DNA of 22,019 nt from a virus, in the IMG/VR virus record IMGVR_UViG_3300025769_013847, positions 1 through 22,019 of that record. One strand, written 5' to 3'. The position numbers and the translations under genes were made by a program. Shown in pieces: positions 20,012-22,019 of this stretch (its first letter is position 1; every line of letters begins with the position of its first letter). Under the pieces are notes generated by a model. It saw only the letters and a program-made list of their open reading frames with translations, did no database searches and had not been told where the DNA came from.

Positions 20012-20871
20012 GAGTAGATAGTGTTTGTCGTTAGCTCTGGCTCATTGTCAACGTAGTTAGTCCATTCAGTGACCACTTCAAACTTCCCATTGCCAAGCGG
20101 GTTCGTGATCGGTGGTGACTTATACCAGTAGGAACCATCGAAAGCCGTTGCAACATCCCCGACAATATTGCGCTGAGTTATCACAGCGTCAGAAGCAGAC
20201 ATCAAAGAAACTAGCTTGTCGTTGCTCCACATTTGACCCGTTTTGAAATGGTCAATGGAGTTAGAAGTATTCCCAGGAACCGTCCTAATATTCCGCAAGA
20301 CGTGCCGCTCTTGATCTGCTGAATTCTGGCCAGAGACAAGGAGCCCGGCTAGTTCTTTTGCTAGTGCAATCTGGCTGGCGTCCCCGTCAGGATCAATGTA
20401 ATCATCAAGATCAAACTCAAGATTCTTGTTTGCGTCATTGGCAGCAATCCCACCTTGAACAACGGTTTTGTATCGCTCGACGGATTGGATGACTCGCTCA
20501 ATGTAGCCAGCTTTAACCGTTTCGAGTGCTCGATACTTCGGAAGCTTCCAAGGCTCTACTTGCCCCCGATTCTCAGAGAACATCCAATCATTAGAGAACT
20601 CTTTGATTGTTGGGTCGTCTACTGACTCAGCGTCCTCCTTTGACTCTGCCGCATAGGTGACAACTAGGTAGCCGTCGGATGCTGAGTTGCTAGCATACTG
20701 AGCTTGAAAGCTTGAAGCACCAGAAGTATAGAAGGCGCTATTCTTAGCAGCGTCAATATCGTCTCTGAGCCCGTGGTAAGTGTAAGTCGTTGCCCAGCCA
20801 GACTGCTGCCTCCAGCTTGAGTCTTTACGAACGAGCCGAACCGCTACGTTGCCTTTGAGTCTGTCAGCCAT
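20008..20871 (-). CDS. Hypothetical virion-module protein
   Basis: The 287-residue protein has no family I recognise. The N-terminal 80 residues look beta-type with aromatic contacts (WRQQSGWATTYTYHGLRDDI). The middle is helical (ALETVKAGYIERVIQSVERY) with an acidic Asp-rich stretch (FDLDDYIDPDGDASQIALAK) that might bind metal. The C-terminal part is beta-type again (GKFEVVTEWTNYVDNEPELT). Its ATG overlaps the tape-measure-like stop by one base (TAATG). Position after the tape-measure-like gene suggests a distal tail role. Confidence 0.65.
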   Translation of the reverse strand: MADRLKGNVAVRLVRKDSSWRQQSGWATTYTYHGLRDDIDAAKNSAFYTSGASSFQAQYASNSASDGYLVVTYAAESKEDAESVDDPTIKEFSNDWMFSENRGQVEPWKLPKYRALETVKAGYIERVIQSVERYKTVVQGGIAANDANKNLEFDLDDYIDPDGDASQIALAKELAGLLVSGQNSADQERHVLRNIRTVPGNTSNSIDHFKTGQMWSNDKLVSLMSASDAVITQRNIVGDVATAFDGSYWYKSPPITNPLGNGKFEVVTEWTNYVDNEPELTTNTIYS

Positions 20872-21890
20872 TATTCAACAAGCCCACTTGTATTGCTCGA
20901 TGTCTCATTCGATGAGTCGGCTATTTCCCTCAATAGCCGCTTTTGCTCCAATGTCTCCCGCAACTGCTTGGTCGTTGCACTCTCTAGGCTTTCAACAGCA
21001 ACGCCAAGCCGCTCCATTACCGACACTCCAATACCTGTTGCCACTTCGCCTGGGGTTCCAATTGCATTGAAAAAGCCCACCTCTGCTTCTGATTTGAAAT
21101 TGGAAAGCCCTTCGCCAGGTGTGTTTGCCTGGTTCTTTTTGATAGCTGCTCGACGCTGGTTTATCAATTGCGCGCGCCTGGTTTGATCCCTTGCCAGGAC
21201 GTCTTCCCCGGTAATAACCAAACCCTCTGCCCTGGCAACCTGCATCTGCTCTTTAAGCCCTTCGCGCATCAGTATCAAAAATTCAACACCAGCATCAGAA
21301 AACAAAGCATCCATTCCCTCCTTGATTTCGTCGCTCTCTTTAGTGCCTTTGAGCTTGTCCGCTATATGAAAAAGCAGTTCGGGCGATGTTTTATTTTTAA
21401 GATCATCTGTGGAGATTCCTAGCTTTCGAAAGCCTCTCAATTGGTCATTCTCGCGAACATTCCCAAACTTGTCTTTATTATCAAGCCCTTCTAATGCCTC
21501 AATTCTTCGCGTAGACAAATTTTGAAAAATATCATCAGCCCTATCACCTTTGACCCCAAATTGCTCCAAAGCAAAGTTCATTTGCTGGATCATCTCAATC
21601 GACTGCGCAAGCTTGTCTTGTTCGTCACCATCGAAGAGCCCCCCGATGTCAGCCCGCCGCGCTTGCTTCACAAGGTCACCGGCTTTCCCAATTGAATCTG
21701 TGAACTGATCGATTGAAGCTTGAGCGCCTTTGAGAATAGCCCCTATCGAGAAGGCTGCTAGCAAGTGGCCTTGAATCGACTTTGCGACCCCCGCTCCCCA
21801 CGTGTCAGCGTGCCTACTCGCGTCCTTTAGTCCGGCTCTCCACCGGGAACCGTCAAGGGTGATCCTTGTCTTTAGTTCAGGCTTTGACAT
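20871..21890 (-). CDS. Short tape-measure-like tail protein
   Basis: The 339-residue protein's N terminus has the usual tape-measure opening: a short strand (TRITLDGSRWRAGLKDASRH) and a helical region with a hydrophobic segment (HLLAAFSIGAILKGAQASID). Then comes a helical stretch with the phrase RKLGISTDDLKNKTSPELLF, typical of tail tape-measure N-terminal domains, and IKEGMDALFSDAGVEFLILM. At 339 residues it is far shorter than normal siphovirus tape measures (600 or more), so the phage may have a short tail, a split tape measure, or this may be a related tail scaffold. The ATG overlaps the upstream gene's end by 14 bp. Confidence 0.7.
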   Translation of the reverse strand: MSKPELKTRITLDGSRWRAGLKDASRHADTWGAGVAKSIQGHLLAAFSIGAILKGAQASIDQFTDSIGKAGDLVKQARRADIGGLFDGDEQDKLAQSIEMIQQMNFALEQFGVKGDRADDIFQNLSTRRIEALEGLDNKDKFGNVRENDQLRGFRKLGISTDDLKNKTSPELLFHIADKLKGTKESDEIKEGMDALFSDAGVEFLILMREGLKEQMQVARAEGLVITGEDVLARDQTRRAQLINQRRAAIKKNQANTPGEGLSNFKSEAEVGFFNAIGTPGEVATGIGVSVMERLGVAVESLESATTKQLRETLEQKRLLREIADSSNETSSNTSGLVE

Positions 21891-22019
21891 TCAACCCCTT
21901 CAAGATGTTGGCAATCTTTTCTTGCTTCGCTCCGATAATCCCAGAGCCAGCCATTTCTTCTTGAGCTGCCAAGTAATCCCAACGGCACTGCCCCCAAGGC
22001 TGATCGTTGATTGTGTCTG
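21877..22019 (-). CDS. Partial gene upstream of the tape-measure-like gene
   Basis: Only the C-terminal 46 codons are in the window (…DYLAAQEEMAGSGIIGAKQE, then KIANILKGLNVKA and a TGA at 21879-21877). It enters from the right edge, so its start is missing. The position directly upstream of a tape-measure-like gene is where tail assembly chaperones usually lie, but no homology can be claimed from this fragment. Confidence 0.6.
   Translation of the reverse strand, partial: DTINDQPWGQCRWDYLAAQEEMAGSGIIGAKQEKIANILKGLNVKA

Noticed and set aside
1-22019. CRISPR array, insertion sequence or rRNA
   Set aside because: No regularly spaced repeats with unique spacers, no transposase, and no rRNA-like sequence were seen.
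1-22019. Restriction-modification, abortive infection or other named defence system
   Set aside because: Apart from the unassigned papain-type peptidase and small membrane peptides, no motif of a known defence family could be read.

Overview
The window is one stretch of a temperate tailed-phage genome. Almost every gene lies on the minus strand and is read right to left in tightly packed, often 1-8 bp overlapping cistrons; the only plus-strand genes I support are a ribbon-helix-helix regulator near 10.0-10.3 kb and a 45-residue membrane peptide near 10.5 kb. I see no host gene. The host is probably a Gram-negative-type bacterium, because a phage lipoprotein has a clear lipobox and Shine-Dalgarno (SD) motifs are common. 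Its phylum cannot be read from the sequence. The integration target appears to be a tRNA-Val(GAC) gene, since a 48-bp 3' tRNA fragment lies at the phage attachment site.

Layout, right to left in the direction of transcription. (1) 22.0-13.4 kb, structural module: the end of a gene just before the tail fibre assembly block, a short tape-measure-like protein, two virion-type proteins, a LamG-type receptor-binding candidate, a small helical protein, a lipoprotein, a holin-like protein, a small beta-rich protein, a 1153-residue distal tail/baseplate-sized protein, a Cys-rich mini-protein and a glycosyltransferase. (2) 12.3-10.6 kb, integration module: attP with a tRNA-Val core flanked by three copies of a 19-bp arm repeat, then a tyrosine integrase. 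Both sides of the core carry the same arm repeat and phage genes, so this is an intact attP (free or circularly permuted phage DNA), not a prophage end. (3) 10.3-9.5 kb, control region: two divergent ribbon-helix-helix proteins flank an intergenic region with two tandem copies of a palindrome (GGTGTTCACACC and a one-base variant) and AT-rich repeats. An excisionase-like HTH protein and a 29-residue membrane peptide follow. (4) 9.5-2.2 kb, early and replication module: a DUF6948-like protein, a Gly-X repeat protein, small coiled-coil proteins, a RecA-like ATPase (Sak4-like), an SSB-like protein with an acidic tip, RusA resolvase, an initiator with five 15-bp iterons inside its coding sequence (candidate origin), DnaB helicase, a 43-residue basic peptide and an AP2-domain protein. 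(5) 2.2-0.06 kb: a coiled-coil protein, a papain-family (C1) peptidase with a full catalytic set, a membrane peptide, a zinc-ribbon-like protein and two hypotheticals.

Most notable signals: the dispersed 12-bp palindrome (three perfect copies, two of them inside coding sequence) combined with a divergent ribbon-helix-helix pair and no recognisable CI/Cro repressor; the iteron origin inside the initiator gene; the attP arm repeats; and the phage-borne papain-type protease. Four small genes too short for routine calling (2917-3048, 5790-5954, 9485-9574, 10460-10597), plus a GTG-start regulator (9768-9926), were found by reading the gaps.
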